A stretch of DNA of 64,000 bases, taken from Lichenostomus cassidix (lineage: Eukaryota > Chordata > Aves > Passeriformes > Meliphagidae). How positions within the stretch are numbered: the stretch's first letter is position 1; each line of letters opens with the position of its first letter. Positions 24,665 to 38,500 of the stretch are shown piece after piece. Location of the stretch: the NCBI GenBank assembly GCA_008360975.2, contig CM039188.1, forward strand, positions 26,501,944 through 26,565,943, in the 5' to 3' direction. Below the pieces are notes generated by a model. The model saw only the letters and a list, made by a program, of their open reading frames with translations, ran no database searches and had not been told where the DNA came from. The position numbers and the translations under genes are program-made.

Positions 24665-27600
24665 CTCAACTCCAAAGAGATCAGTGTCTAAACAGCTTTG
24701 CATGAACCACTTCTTCCTGCCTTGATGGCATTCCTTCCCTTCTTGTGCCTGACAAAGTTTGCTGACATTTTCTGCATACAGCATCTTCTTTTCTATTCCA
24801 GAATATCTGGAACCTTATTAATAAGACAAACAAACTCATGAGTCCTAACCTTCACTGCTTTGTTTCATTCACTCCCACTATCCCAAGGAAAAGTAAAACA
24901 ACATTCACTGCCTGGTTCCTGAAGGGTGCAGGAGCAGCTCTTGGTGGGGAAGAGGTGACCCAGAGCTGGGGAGCACCCAGAGGATACTGTGAACATCTCT
25001 CCTCACCCTGCACTGCACAGCTCTTCCCAGGCCCTCTGATAAGTGTGTCTTGGGATAGAGCTTCAAGGGTGATGTCCTCAAGTCAAGGAAACAACATCAC
25101 CAAAGAGGTGCCTATTCAATTTTCTGTCCTTCAAGTGCCAGTGGCCTTTTTGTTGGTGTCTTTGATTTTAGAGACTGGCTGAGGAATTTGTACTTCACAC
25201 TCAATTGCATCCAACTGCTTTTAAAGCAGAGAGCACTGCCAGCCCAAGAAATACAATCTTATCCCAAGGCCTTGAGAAACATAGTGGCTGTTTTTAAGTG
25301 TTTTCCTCCATCACAAGCAGCTCTTTGTCAAGGGCACCCAGGGCTAACCAACATTGATAAGAAGATCACATCCCCCACTGCTGCAAAGGGTCCTGCTGCT
25401 CCAGGGGGGATCAGACTCTAAAGGAGAAAACAGCACAGCCCATGGAAAGGCTTTGTGCAGGCAGGGCTGAGGCAGAGCTCACTGCCCACTGTCAGGTACC
25501 CTTGGCACCAAGGGATGGCAGTCCTCAGTTCAGGTTGCAAAGCCTGTCCCTCCCCACACAGGCAGGGACCATCAGTTGCGTTTCCCATCTTGGCGCCAAT
25601 TAACCTCAGAGAGCCAAGGGAAGGGGAGGACAACAATGCTCCCTCTGGCAAAGGTGTCTTCTACAGCATCCATGTGATGGGGGGAACCTAGGACATAAGA
25701 TTAGAAAATGAACCCTAACACAGAGATGAAGGGATGGTTGATATAATTTAGATGGGTTTCAACAATAGAGGAAGCCCATGTCTGAACATGCGCTCTAACT
25801 CCCTGCAGATGTGTGATAGCTGTGGAGGGATCCTGGAAGTGCAGAGAAACAGCAGAAAAGCAGAAACTCACCATCCCCTTGATAACAGGAGCCTTGGAGG
25901 AAGATGTGCCTCATGTCTCCAAAAGATCTTCCAGTCATTGTAACGGCTTTGCTATTTTTTTTCTGGATGCACAGTTTGCAGGGCCTTCTCCTGAAAGGGA
26001 CCCTGTTAGTGCACCATCCCCTGCCTCTGTTTCCCCACCTGCACATCCAGGGCAACTGGGCTGTCCCCACAGAAGCACTGGGAAGATGGATTGGTTAATA
26101 TTTGCTTAGTGCTCTGGAGATAGCACTATATAAGTCTAATTACATTTTATGCCCTCATGTGATAAGGATGTCATCTTGGATTAGAAGGGATTAGTTGTTA
26201 ATGCCATTCCTGTACATACCGGTCCCCTCCGGGGCTTTGATTTCTGCTGAGAAGGTTATTCACTCTGCTTTCAAATCAGTAAGGTCCTCCCAATAATGGT
26301 AATTGTGGAAATCAAAGATTTTTGATGGATGAAAACAAGACTTGGTGGATACCTGACTATGCCTTCAGCCAAGCACAGGTGTGTGCTCAGTGAATGATGA
26401 TGTGCACTCTGTGATTCTCTTGCTTTGGCATCCCTAAACCTTTGGCAAGGCCAGGGGAAGGGGGTTGAGCATGTCCCCTCCCTCTGCACTGAGTTCCAAA
26501 CACACCACCAAGTCATTAAGTGCAAATCTAAGTTAATGTTTAGCGCTTGCCCAAAACACAGTGATTGCTAAAAGTCAAAACAGAGTGAGAAGCCACATGC
26601 TGGTAATGATTGCAGGGCTAATGCTACTGAGAGGACATTCCCACATCCTAGGAGTGCTGCAGTCCAGGGAGTGCTCCAAGCTGCAGACATGTCCCAGAGG
26701 GCTGAGAGGGGCCTCTGGCTCCCATGCTGTGTGTTGGGAGCCAGGCAACTCACAGGGATTTGGCTTTTCGAAGCCTGTTGCAGTGAAGCTTCCATCCCTT
26801 CCCCACAGTGACCCTGACAGCTCTCAGGGGACTTCCTGGGGAGCTAAGGCCCTCTGCCCTGGTTGCAGAGGTATCACAGATTAAGCTGAGATCCTTCTCA
26901 AGGATCCTTTTCCAGCACTCCCAGTTCCTCCCAGCATTGGTTTACCTTTGGCACAGGCTGGATTTCAGCTTGTGGCTCAGAATGAAAAGAGCTGTCCTGT
27001 CCCCACCTCCCACCAGCAAGGGTTTGCCTCAGAGGGAACTCTGGATCCATCACCTACTGCTGACCACCCAGGAGTAGCAAAGGGTAGGGCACAGGCTCCT
27101 CTTAGCAGCAGAGGTTGAGGATACCACCTCCTGGCTCTCAGCCCCCAGCTGACAGGAACAGTTTTGGCTTACCAGCATGATGAAAAAGCTCATTGTAAAG
27201 GAAAACCTCTAGGGACTTCTCAAAAGGTGCATTAAACTTTCAGAGACAGATCCCACCATGGTCCTTTGGCAGGGACCATGTGCAGCCAGGTATCAAACAG
27301 GGAGCTGCAACAAGAAGTGGTAGGAACTGGTGAACAGCAAAAGGAGCCCCTTATGGTTCCAGGAACACCCGTGAGAGTGCTGGAGGGCACAGCTGAGCGA
27401 GGAAGAAGGTGGCCAAACCATCAGCCCCAGCTCTAGGGAGCCTGTGAGGGCTCAGATGAGCACAGTGCGGGCTGAGGCTGCTGGGAGCCAAACTGGGTCA
27501 GACTGGAGGTGCTTCTCCACCATCAATGGAATGCAAAAGCAACTGGAGCTGTCTGCTTACCTGGGTTGGCTCTACAAAGCCACCTCCATTTATTTCTTAC

Positions 27601-30600
27601 TGTTGGCCAGAAGAGCTGGTCTTTTGCAAGACAGGGACTAAATTGCTACCATAGTCATTTGGGTGGGTGTTCTCTGTCCTCACAGGGCAAGAGGTCCTGA
27701 GGTGCAGGTGGGATGCATGATTTTTGACAAGAAAAGGTTAGTTTGATAACTGGAACAAGACATTTTCCCTGGAAGACATCCCATGGCACAAGAAGCACCA
27801 GGGACAGCTGCAAGGCAGAATGCTGGGGGACATGAGGCTGAAGATGCCACCAGGGTGCCCTGGCTTGGCACAGCCCATCCAGAGCCTCAGCAGAGTCATC
27901 ACCCTGGGAGCCCTGAGCATCACATTTCTTTGGCTGCAAAGACTAACCTTCCTCCCAGCAGCTACTCCAAATGCAGGGCACAGAGCCAAGCTGTCAGGGA
28001 AGCCAGCAGGATCCCATAGCAATTATACCAGACTCAGCATTTTTGGGTAGAACATTTCCATTTCAGTGAGTCAGCAGCCTTAGAAAGTGTCTGTCTGTGG
28101 GCAGCAATGAAGCTCGAGGTGGGCATGCAGGGAAAGGCCCCTGGGACATGCACCTGACCCAGCTGCAAGGACACTGTGCTCAGGAGGAGCCTGCAATGAA
28201 CTGCCCCACCCTTTGGCCAATTCTGCTCCAGTCTATTCGTTGTCCATCAACAGAGAAGCTTGTCCAAGCTGAGTTTTCAGGTTTAAGTGGACTGACATGC
28301 AACAGGTCAAGACAGCAGAAGGATTCTGTTCCTTCTCATGCTTGATCAAATTGTCCCTTTGTCAAAATTAAGCCTGGAAACAAGTTAACTTTATTACTCT
28401 GACTTTTAGGCTTTCCTCATCTAAATTTTTCTTGCTAAGCTCAAAACATTTTGCCCTCTCCAGAGAAGAGATTAACCTCCCTCTGCATTTGCCTCTTGCA
28501 TATTTGAGGGCTGCTCTCATGTCTCGCTGAGCCCCTACTGTTGCCTTTTATCCAAACCAGGTCAAGCTTGCTGGGAGTCATGTTCTCACTGATCTCTGGC
28601 TTCCCTCCAACCTGCTCATGTCTTCCCCACCCCAGTGGGAAGCCAGCTTTTCTTCACAGACCTTCTCTGCAAACTCCCAGTAAGTCCTCACAAGGATTTA
28701 CAGCCTGTCGCTCAGCAGGGATGGAGCTGTTCTCATTGTTGGAGAGATGGCGGAGATAGGGCAGGGGATGCAGGCTCGGGGGTAGCCAGCAGATTGGAGA
28801 CTTGCAAAGAGACAAAAAATGCTGTCGGCCCCCTCTCCCTGCTCCCTCTCCACCAAGAGGGATTTTTCACCCAGGGAGAAGAACCAGGTCTTCCACATCA
28901 GCTTGCAGTGCTTGAACCAGGGCTTCACCTGTCCCAAAAGGGGATGGCTCTGAGGCAGCTCTGGAGGGGCAAGGCAGGGAGTCAAACTGGTCATCCTGGA
29001 GTCCCTGCCAGGGCATGGCTTGGTGTCTCTCCTTTTTTTTTTTTTTTTCCCTTTTTTTATTTTTGCATGTGTTATCAATGATGGGTTGGAGTAGGACTGA
29101 CAGATGAGTCTCATCGGGCAGGATTCAGCTGCTCCTCTTCCTCTCCCACCAGTGTCTGCAGGGCTGCAAAACGTAGCAGTTGCAGGTACCTCCTTGCAGG
29201 AAAAAGCAGGAAAAAACTGGCAGGGAGTGGAAACGAGTGGCAAGCAGATTAGGAACCCAGCTCCTATTTATAGACCGGCAGTCAAGAAACTGCCCCTGTG
29301 ACAGGGCCATCTGTTTAACCCTTCTGATCCCAAATACCAGCCCAGCCAGCCCAGCCTGTGCCACGAGGGAGCATTCTGGCACAGGGGAAGAAGCAGAGAC
29401 CCTGCTCCAGGGCACCTGTAGAGGGGCAGGAGACAGGTCCAGGTACTACAGAGATTACAGGGGTTGTTCCTCAGCAAGGCACTGGGGAGAAAGGTGGGGT
29501 TATGGGCATTAAGAGGTTGGGTGACCAGGGCAGGAAAAGAATATCCCAAGTATCCTGCTGCATGGCAGACAGAGAGAGACAAAAATATTTCTTCTGAGAG
29601 TGAGGTAATGAACATGTTTGAGGGGCTGCTCCAATGCTTCCAGCCTCTTTTGTCTCCCCTGGTTTGAAGGTACTGGGGGCCATCCCTTTGAGGGTAACTC
29701 CATATGCCATGCCCAGGAGTGGTTGCTGATGCTCACACAGGGCTGCTGCATCCCACAGGAGTGGACTGTGGCCCCTGCCCCCTGCTGCTCCCCACCGTGG
29801 TCTCCCCAGAGCTCAGACACTTCACCTGGCCCCTGCCACATTTGCATTTATTTGTTAAATGTATTCTGAAGCTCCCCTTGGCTGTTACTCTACCTGCTGT
29901 CACTTATGGGTGTCTTTACGCCATACGCATTTGTTTTATACACTGCCATGGAAAGACTTTCCAGCTGTTCCCCACTTGCTTGTGTCAATAGCTATTTTTG
30001 CAAGATTGCTTTTCTTCACTTCTTAATTGATCTAAATCCTTTCCCTTAGCTTTCTTGTTAAAGGTGGATTTAAAGAAAAGGAGTTCATTATCTCGGACAT
30101 TTTTGAGTCATTATGAATTTCATCCCTCTCTTCATTAATTACTCATTACCCCTCAGCTCTGGAGGGCTGCTTTGTCCCCGATGTGTTTGTGAGCAGCTTC
30201 CCTGGCACCCTGTAATCCCGCCAGCCCTGCGTTAGCTCAGTCTGGTTTACACTGCCTTTGCCATCCCCTCCACTGCCTGCGCGGCTGCTCCCAGTCTCCT
30301 CTGCTCCCAAACAAGCTCCTGCCTTTCCCTTGTGCCCCAGCACTGTTTCTGCTGAGCCCTGCAGCCCTGGGTCCCTCAGGGGGTTGAACCCCATGAGCAT
30401 CATCTTGTGCATCCTGCCTGCCCCATGGGACAAGCACCTACTTGCACTGTCCCTGTGCTGTGTGGCGAGAGGAGCTCCTGGCTCCTGGTTAATGGGCTGG
30501 CAATCGAGCCTGGATAGAAACAGCTGGGTTTGGGAAAGTAGTGGCTTTGCTGGGCATGTCTCAGTGCATGCCAGGTTATGACAATGCAGCATGGAGAATG

Positions 30601-31864
30601 GAGTAATGCATAAGGGCCTTGGGATTAACATGCCAGTATTTCCCAAGCCTTTGGCTGCAGTCAGTTCCCCAGGGACAGCCTGGAACATGTAAGCATCTCC
30701 TGTGATGCAGTGGTCCAGGGGGCACAATGGCTGCAATGGGTGTCACTGTCCTCCCATCCTCCCAGCAGAGCAAAGCCATGCCCAGTTGGGCACTCAGGTG
30801 CTGACCCTGCTACTGAGCCAACCTCCTCCAGCCTATTTTACATACTACTGCTGTATTCCCATGTTGACCACAAATGGATCCATGACTGGGGATGACAGTG
30901 AGGGATGGCCTTTCTCTGGACTAATACAAGCACACAACCATCCAATCTCTGAGACACCCCCTCCAACCCAGTCTCATGCTTGGGTTGATTTCCATGCCCC
31001 TTCTGCCCCAGCAGCTTCCCCAAAGCTTTGCAGGACTCTTTTTTCCCCCAGAACAGGGGGTGGTGCTTTATGGTCTGCCCTTTGCTCCCTGAGGTCAGTG
31101 TTACATCCATTTCTGCCCTGAGCTTCCACCCAGCAGGCTCCTGCCAGGACTGGGGTGCGGTCACTGGGGCCCTTTCCATCCCTCATGGAAGTCTATGAAA
31201 AGGCAAAGCAGGAAAAATGGGTTGGGTTGGCGAAGGGAAGGGAAGAGAGGGGTGTGCAGTATTTGTTTGGAGAGGGTAAACGAGGGTTGCACAATAAGAG
31301 GTTGGGTTACACAATCAGAAGCAGTGGAATTATTTAAGTTACCACTGATCAACTGAGCTGCACTTTCTCAGGGAGTTTGAACCAAAACATCTTATTCTGT
31401 AAGTGGAGCACATTGAGATAAGACACCTACCTGGTCTGGGAGTGCAACTCTGCTGACATGCCCTGAGTCACTCCTTGGCACATCCCTTAGCGGGAGGGAA
31501 GGAGTCACAAAATCATGTGAGGGGGATTGCAGAGGGAAGAAGGAGCAGCAGCTCAGACCCTTCAGGACAGAGAAATGAATTGAGAATGGGCTGCAAGTGC
31601 TTCCAGCAAGTCTTCACACTTGCCAGGAATCTGTTAACTACCTTTAATGGCTGGCAGCAACTCCAGTTCTCCTCCATAGGGGTGAGCTCAGCAAAACCCT
31701 CTAAACCAAGGATTACAGCCATTCCTCATTCTCTATCTGTGCATCAGTCATGTGGCTGAGGACAAAGGATTTAACCACAAAGGGGATACAAGGGACAGAT
31801 ACTTTCAGGTGGCTCAATAAACAAACACTCTCTTGTCAATCCAGTGCTGTCTCATCCTAAAGAA

Positions 31865-33210
31865 CATATGAAAATCCATAGAATTGTTTGGGTTGGAAAA
31901 GACCTCTAAGGTCACCAAGTCCAGCTGTAAACCCAACACTGCCAAGTCCACCATGAAACCATGTCCATAAGTGACAAATCTGCATCTTTTAAATACCTCC
32001 ACAGATGGTGATTCAGCCACTTCACCACACAGCCTGTTCCCTGACAGGCCTTTCCATGAATTTTCTTTCCTGATATCTAATCTAGACCTCCCCTGGTGAA
32101 ACCTGAGGCCCTTTTCCTAGAATTTTGTACTTGGGAGAAGAGAACACCTCACTACAGCCTCTTTCAGCTGGTTATGGATAGCAGTAAGGTCTCCCCTGAG
32201 CTTTTTTCTCCACAGTGAACATCCCCAGTCACTCCTTGTAGTATTAGTGTTCCACACCCTTCCACAGCTCCGTTGCCCTTCTCTGGACATGCTTCAGCAC
32301 CTCAATGTCCTTCCTGTAGGGAGGGGCCCAAAACAGCATTTGAAGTGCAGCCTCAGCAGTGCCTAGTATAGGGGGACAATCACTGTCCTGGTCCTGCTGG
32401 CCACTCTAAAAGGCTTTACTGAAGTCCAGGTAGAAAACATCCACAGCGCTCTCATCCACTCAGCAGGTCACCTGTCACAGGAGATCAGGTCAGTCAAGCA
32501 GAACCTGCCTTTCACAATCCCATGTTGGCTGGGTCTGGTCCCCTGATTGTCCTCTGTATGCCTTGTGATGGCACTCAGGAGGCTCTGCTTCATGCATTAA
32601 GTACCTCAAGCCTTTCCCTCATCCTTTGTCACTGTTTCCTGTGCATCCAATAAAGGATGGGGATTCTCCCTCTGGCTTAATTGCTTATTGTCTTTTACAG
32701 CAGTAGCCAGATTAAGTTCTAGCTGGGATTCAGCCCCTCTAATTTTCTCCCTGCATAACCTCAAGACATCCCTGTAGTCCTGAGTTGCTCCTCCTTCTTT
32801 CTTCAAAGGTCACAAATTCTCCTCTTTTTCCTGAGCTACAGCCCAAAGCTCTGTCAAGCCAGGCTGGGCTGTATCCCTACTGGCTCTTTTTGGCACCTGG
32901 GGACAGCCTTCTCCTGTGCCTCTATGATTTTCCTTCTTGAAGAATGTCCAGACTTCCTGAATTCCTTTGTCTTTTAGAACTGCCTCCCAAGGGACTCTTA
33001 GTCAGTCTCCTAAAGAAGCCAAATCTGCCCTCTGGAAGCCCAAGGCAGCTGTTCTGCTGACTCCCCTCCTTACTCCTCTCAAGCCCCATCATTTTGTGAT
33101 TGCTGTGCACAAAACAACCATCACATCACCCACAAGTCCCTCATTGCAGAAGGAGCCAGGAGACTGAGACTATTTCCTTCTGCTCCTGTATTTCAATTGC
33201 ATCCTGTAAA
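31865..33210 (-). mobile_element. Long CR1 LINE fragment, minus orientation
   Basis: On the plus strand it starts with GGGTTGGAAAAGACCTCTAA and CCAAGTCCAGC, the reversed CR1 3' end. It then keeps the CR1 landmarks in order: CTTCTCTGGACATGCTTCAG, GGGGCCCAAAACAGC, a deletion, GGCTTTACTGAAGTCCAGGT, AATAAAGGATGGGGATTCTC, TCTAATTTTCTCCCTGCATA, TGCCTCCCAAGGGACTCTTA and CCATCACATCACCCACAAGT. It therefore reaches far into the former reverse transcriptase ORF, but it has internal deletions and stops and is inactive. The outer (33.2-kb) limit is uncertain and may extend to about 33.7 kb. Confidence 0.9.
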
Positions 33211-34765
33211 ACTCTGGCCTTCTGCCATGCTCCTCCTGCAAAACAGTGGGGTGGCCTGTCCTGGCACCCCCAAAAGTGCAAATCTTGGAACCAAGGCCCA
33301 TATTTGTGTGTCTTCCATGGAGAACAGCAGACGGTCAGATCTGGGCAGGGAGTGCCTGAAAGCATGAGCCAGTGCTGGGAGAAGACAACTTCTCCAAGAA
33401 GAGCTCTGCATCTGGCAATGGTTGGTGAGAAGCCAGACACAGCTCCATCATGGCCTTCCTCCTTATAACCTGAGCAACAGCACAAGGACTTGGAAAAACC
33501 CAGTCACAGGGTATAGAGTGTCTCACTCTGGAGGATGAAGTAGGCACGTGCCCAGCCTTCTCCAGTCCAGCCCAAGCTGCCTGGTGCTCCAGCCATGCAG
33601 ACTCCTCTGCATGAGTCTTGCACCAACTGCCAGAATGACCAACTTCTGCATCTGTGGGATGTCCCTTGCCTCAGCTCCCACAATGGCTTTTGCAAGGACT
33701 GACCATTCCAAGCACGTGTCAGTGAAATCCAGCTCTGCAGCTTGGGCTAATACATTTGCAATGCCTCAGCCTTCAGAGCTTTTCCAAATCCCTCAGGACT
33801 GTAAGGTTAATTTCAGCCAGCACCTGGAGTTTTACAAGGCCCAGATGAGATACTCCCTTCTTTCTTTTCTTATAACCCCAGCTACCTGGCACTGCTTGAG
33901 AAGACACATGGAAAGTGCTCTGGGAAGAAGCCAGGGTTACTGGGCAAGGAAGGACCTTCCCTCCTACTGTTCTGACACACATCAGAGTGAAAAAGGACCC
34001 TGTCACAACAGGGGCAAGGTGGTCCATCTGCAGCAGGGAGAGCCACCAGTGCCCCTTGCTCCCAGCCCAGACCCCAAATCTTGATGCAGAAGGGTCCCCA
34101 GGCTGGCATGGGCAGAGATTGGTGACAGCCAGGAGTGCCAGGGCTGGTGTGCATGCTCTGTGACACTCTCCATATATTCTTCTGTCTGGGAATATTCACA
34201 TCAAAAGCCTCCCCTACAAAATCTGAACCTCTGGTGCACTCCTGGCTTCCCTGCTCCCACCACAAGGTATTAGAGGACATTTTGCCTTGATCATCAAGGT
34301 AAAAATCAAACCTTAGGGCAATTATTTCCCTCGTTTAGAGCACAGCTTCATTACAGGTTTTAAACTGCGATGAGCTGTTATTCCCACAGGGCAACACACA
34401 AGTGCTTGAGTACTCAGGCTGCCCAGACAACTCAAATTTGAGTTCTTTGTTGTTTGGTACCAGGCACAGAGACCTGTGCAGTTCCCAGCACTCCTTCACT
34501 TCCCCAAACACTTAATCACCCAAATTTCTACTCCCATGTATTTTAAAGCCTCTAGAACTCTTTAACAAGCCTCAGAACAGATACCTTTGAAGCCCTTCCT
34601 CCTCCAGTTACATGACTTTGCACGACTATCAGCTTTCAAACACAATTGTGTCAAATAAGACCAAATCACTTCCAAGCACAGGTTGGAGTAAGGAGCTGTG
34701 CTGGATAATGAATCTACTTTCGTGTTTCTCCCCCAAGAAGAAACCCAACTTCCACTTACTCTAGG
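33211..34765. other. Intergenic DNA downstream of CLASP1
   Basis: No gene recognised. Part of 33211-33720 may still belong to the neighbouring CR1, but I could not align it by eye. The open frames here resemble no known protein. Confidence 0.5.
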
Positions 34766-34780
34766 GCAAACTCAAAAGGT

Positions 34781-34786
34781 TTTATT
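34781..34786 (-). terminator. CLASP1: Probable distal polyadenylation signal of CLASP1
   Basis: AATAAA on the minus strand, preceded by an A-rich tract and followed by TTTTGAGTTTG, which fits a downstream U/GU-rich element. It is the only canonical AATAAA I found on the minus strand between the CLASP1 stop codon and this point. Cleavage would fall near 34766. The assignment is from motif and position. Confidence 0.55.
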
Positions 34787-35464
34787 TTAATTTTTTTTTT
34801 TAGCAAATTCTATCACGTAAATGTTAACAAAAAACATCTGTACAATTGCCATGATACACTCAAAAGTGAAACAAATAAGATATAAATACAGATATGGATG
34901 TAACATGACAAAAGCGGAAAAAATAGAAAAAAATACATGCGCATGAACACAGTGCCAACAAAGTCATTTCTCATGGCTGGCATTTTTCAGAGCGTTTTTT
35001 ACTTCCCATTTAAAACATTGTTAGCAACGTCCTGCTGTATACTACAAAGGTCTATTTTTCTGTCCCTTAATATGTAATATTATGCTTGATAAATAAAGGG
35101 GTGGGGAGAAAAGGTTCTGATGACAAAGATGCAAGTTACATTACTTATACAGGTTATTGGTAAGCTAGTAATAAGCAATTAAAAAGACAGTCTTGTATTG
35201 TATTGTAATCCAGGCAAGCACACATAGTGTACCTTAAGAAAGCCACATGCCTCGGTATTTCTGAACTACATGAGAACTACAGTACGTAGACCTGTGGGGC
35301 AGATGGATCTGGGATTTGCCCATGCCCACGGAGCACTGGTGCAGCCAATGGCAGAAAAAACATCCACATCTAAGATTTCAGCAACCTTGCAGCCAAGAGC
35401 TGCTGTCTGCTGAGAGTTTTCTCCCATTCAGATTTTTAAAGCATGGTGGGCAAAGAAAATACAC

Positions 35465-35505
35465 TTTTTTTTTCTTTTTTTTTTTACTTTTTTTTTTTTT
35501 TTAAA
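35465..35505. repeat. T-rich simple repeat in the CLASP1 3' UTR
   Basis: Three runs of 9-17 T on the plus strand, broken by single C or AC. In the mRNA this is an A-rich tract, which may cause internal oligo(dT) priming in cDNA data. Confidence 0.9.
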
Positions 35506-38500
35506 GGTACGAAAAATTGAAGCCCGGCATAATGGGCAGCAAGAAAAAAAAAAGGCAGCTGCAGTAGGTGGCTACTGCCAGGAGAAGGTGAGCACAAGCT
35601 TCACCGGTGCAGTGAGGCACTGCAGCATGCAGACCTTCCTCTGCAAGCGTGCGTGGACACTGATTTGTAGCCAGAGAGACCTTTATGCTCGCTGAAGAGA
35701 AAACAAGATGATTGTACAGCTTGTTGAAGTCAAAACTGGAGATCAGAGAGGTGACATTCAGAGCTAGCCCTTTGAGTACTTCAAAGGAAACACAAAATAA
35801 AAACTGGGTCATGTTCAACATACTAAACAACCCTACTATGTACATTATCTGCGATGATTTATAAATACCTAAGCAGAATGCTCCTACTGTGTACAGGTAG
35901 AACACATCCTAGAGTACTCAAAGGATGGACAGTCCTTGACTGACTCACGCAACAAAATTAAGTAGCACATTAATGAGCATCTGTTGACAAACAGAACTGA
36001 ATCTGATTCAGAAAGTAAGGCCTGATTCTACCCTTTGCAGCCCCGGGGGTGCAGTGGCCTCGGGAAGCGCAGGCTGGCTGCAGGCGCCTTTTCAAGGACG
36101 AGCTTTGACCCCGACTGAGGTGTCAGGGACGTTACAGTGCGTTCACTCTCAGTGCATACCAACAGGATTTTATAAAACATATAAAATCATTTGAGAAGGA
36201 ATTCGATTCCTGGAGATTTGCTACAGTGTGCCATTCAATGGAAAAAGAAAATAAATCAAAACCAGCGAACAGCGAACGATGATGGACCATGCTCCATCAC
36301 AGCTGGGAGGGACTAACACCACCTGGTCAGCTATGCTGATCTTCTGAACCCCAGAACTGGAACAGAGGTTGCTCAACTAAGATGGAGAGAAAGAAAGGCA
36401 TAAATACTAAGCAGTTAAGAGTATAATTAAAAAAAAAAAAACCAAAAAACCCTAGCCCACTACTAAAAATTCAAACAAGACAGCTAACTGCTGCCAACAA
36501 GTCAGCTGAGTATTTCCTCAAAAGGAAAAATAAATTTGTGTTAAAATCAAATTTGAATCATTCAAAAAAATTAAGAAAGAGCATTCTAACAAGCATACCA
36601 AAAGATGTTGAAAAGAAATGGTCCATGGAAAGGCAGACACGAACCATGGAGCAGCCAATCCCCCCTTTAGTGAGGATGGCTTTTCTGAGCCTGTGGAAAG
36701 ACCCTGGGGGAATCCCACACCCCAGGAAAGCACACAGTTTCTCCTGCCATAGAATTACTTTTTGGGAAATAGGAGGGAACTAGCCCTGCAGCCAGCAAAA
36801 GCCTGCACACATATGTACCAGGAACAGGTCACCTCCTCTGCTCTCATGTGAGCAGGGAAAGGGACCAACAAGCCCAGTGCCACAGAGACCCCACCAGCCC
36901 CAATCCCTCCTGAGATGAGGACTGGGAGAGAAGCTGGCACCAAGCGTCAGCTCCCAGCTTATCTCCTCAGGGATGGGGCTGAAAAACAGGGATGGAATGA
37001 AGGAAGGGGCTTTACCCTCCTCTGCTGCAGTAACGGAGTCTCATGTTCATAATATGTTCCCAAGGTGTCCCTTCAGCTCCTCAAAGTGGAGATGGAGGAA
37101 GCTGGAGAGACTCCAAGGCACTGGGAGCAGCCAGAGAACACACATCCATCACCACAGCTGCAGCCATAAGCTGCAGGTCCCACCATCCTCTTACATGACT
37201 GGCACTGGGGGCAAAATCCCAGCTGTGATCCATGGCAGGTTTAGGGTGGGCATGCCCATCAGCCAGGATCCAGCCCAGGGCCAAACACAGCATGTTAATT
37301 AGCAACCTCCTGCCTTCCCTGGTGATAGGCAGAGCAAGGGGGAACTCCCCCTTTGCAAACAGAAGGGTCTCCGTTCAGGGAAGGGCAGTGCTGTGGGGTG
37401 TTTGATTTGCTGGTTTGCCTCTGATCTGGTCTGTGTCATCAGGCTGCAAAAATTTTCCCTGCTGCACCCTCAGCCAGAGCATCCTGCTGCCAGCAGTGCC
37501 CAGAGAGGGAACCCCACTCCTCTGAAATGCAGAGCACTCAGCAGGCCTGCGCATGGGGATGGCCACGAAGAAGGAGGTTTCAAAAGGCAGTTAACAGCAC
37601 TGCAGGGTCTTCAGGAACAGGAGGAGCTGTGGCACGCAACCAGCACTGTCCCAGCTGGCTCAGAGGTGCTTCCACGTGGTATTTCTGTTCAGATTCAGAC
37701 ACCCTTTCTGTCCTCTGAGATGAACATTTTGCCCAAAGTGCAAAGGAGTTGTGGGGACAAAGCCAACCAGCATCAGTGGGTCAGTCAGAGCAGCAGATCA
37801 GCCCTTTGATGCTACAGATTTCAAGGAAAACAGCTGGCACTGAGGAAAAGCTCTGCCAGTTCCCACTGCCCACCCACTGATACACTCAGAGCCTAACCAA
37901 GCCCACCCACCTAACTCCACCATCCTATTTGCAGACATCAGTCCCAGCATCGAGTCTCAGGTTCCCTTTGGGGAGTGACAGGTAACCTGGAGAGTCTTTT
38001 GAACATATGAAAGGGCCAAATGGGTCGAGAGGGGAAAAATATTTACACACTCAATGAAAAGAGCAAGAGCCCAGCTGTTATGCACAGCACAGCTGGTTGG
38101 AGAGCAGTTACAGAAAGACCAGCCCATCCGGGGTCTGTCAGAACTATGTACAAAACTCAGATGTTTAAAAAGAACCTAAGTTTTCATTACTCACTCAGTA
38201 TCTCCCAGTATTAAAGCATCTGAGGCTGGAATTGCAGCCACATCTGCAAAGCTCTCCCCATGGAGAACCCTGCAAGTTAGGCAAGCTGCAGTAGGGAGTA
38301 CAAAACAGGAACACAAGACTTGTAAGAAGAGGAGGACCCAGCCAGAATGGGTGCTGGGAGAGAGCAGGTAACTAGCACACAGAAACCAGAACTGGGTATG
38401 AACTAAACCAACAAGATTTGTTTGACTTTTACACGGGTCCAGGTTCTTGGACTCAGTGTTAGAATGCAAACCTAAACATATTTCTGAGATTTCAGCAGGC

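Larger units (their letters stand above)
21726..31864. other. Intergenic DNA, 10 kb without a gene
   Basis: No exon with convincing protein similarity was found on either strand. Many open frames overlap each other between 25.4 and 31.2 kb, but this part is moderately GC-rich and low in stops, and none resembles a known protein. A pyrimidine-rich T run lies at about 29032-29057. An 18-nt palindrome lies at 24647-24664. Confidence 0.6.

Noticed and set aside
30146..31186. Overlapping ORFs of 100-196 codons on both strands near 30-31 kb
   Set aside because: They occupy opposite strands of the same GC-richer DNA, match no family known to me and lack promoter or splice context.
33548..34084. 178-codon plus-strand frame next to the CR1
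   Set aside because: It resembles no known protein and is accompanied by long antisense frames over the same DNA. Most likely intergenic or repeat-derived sequence.
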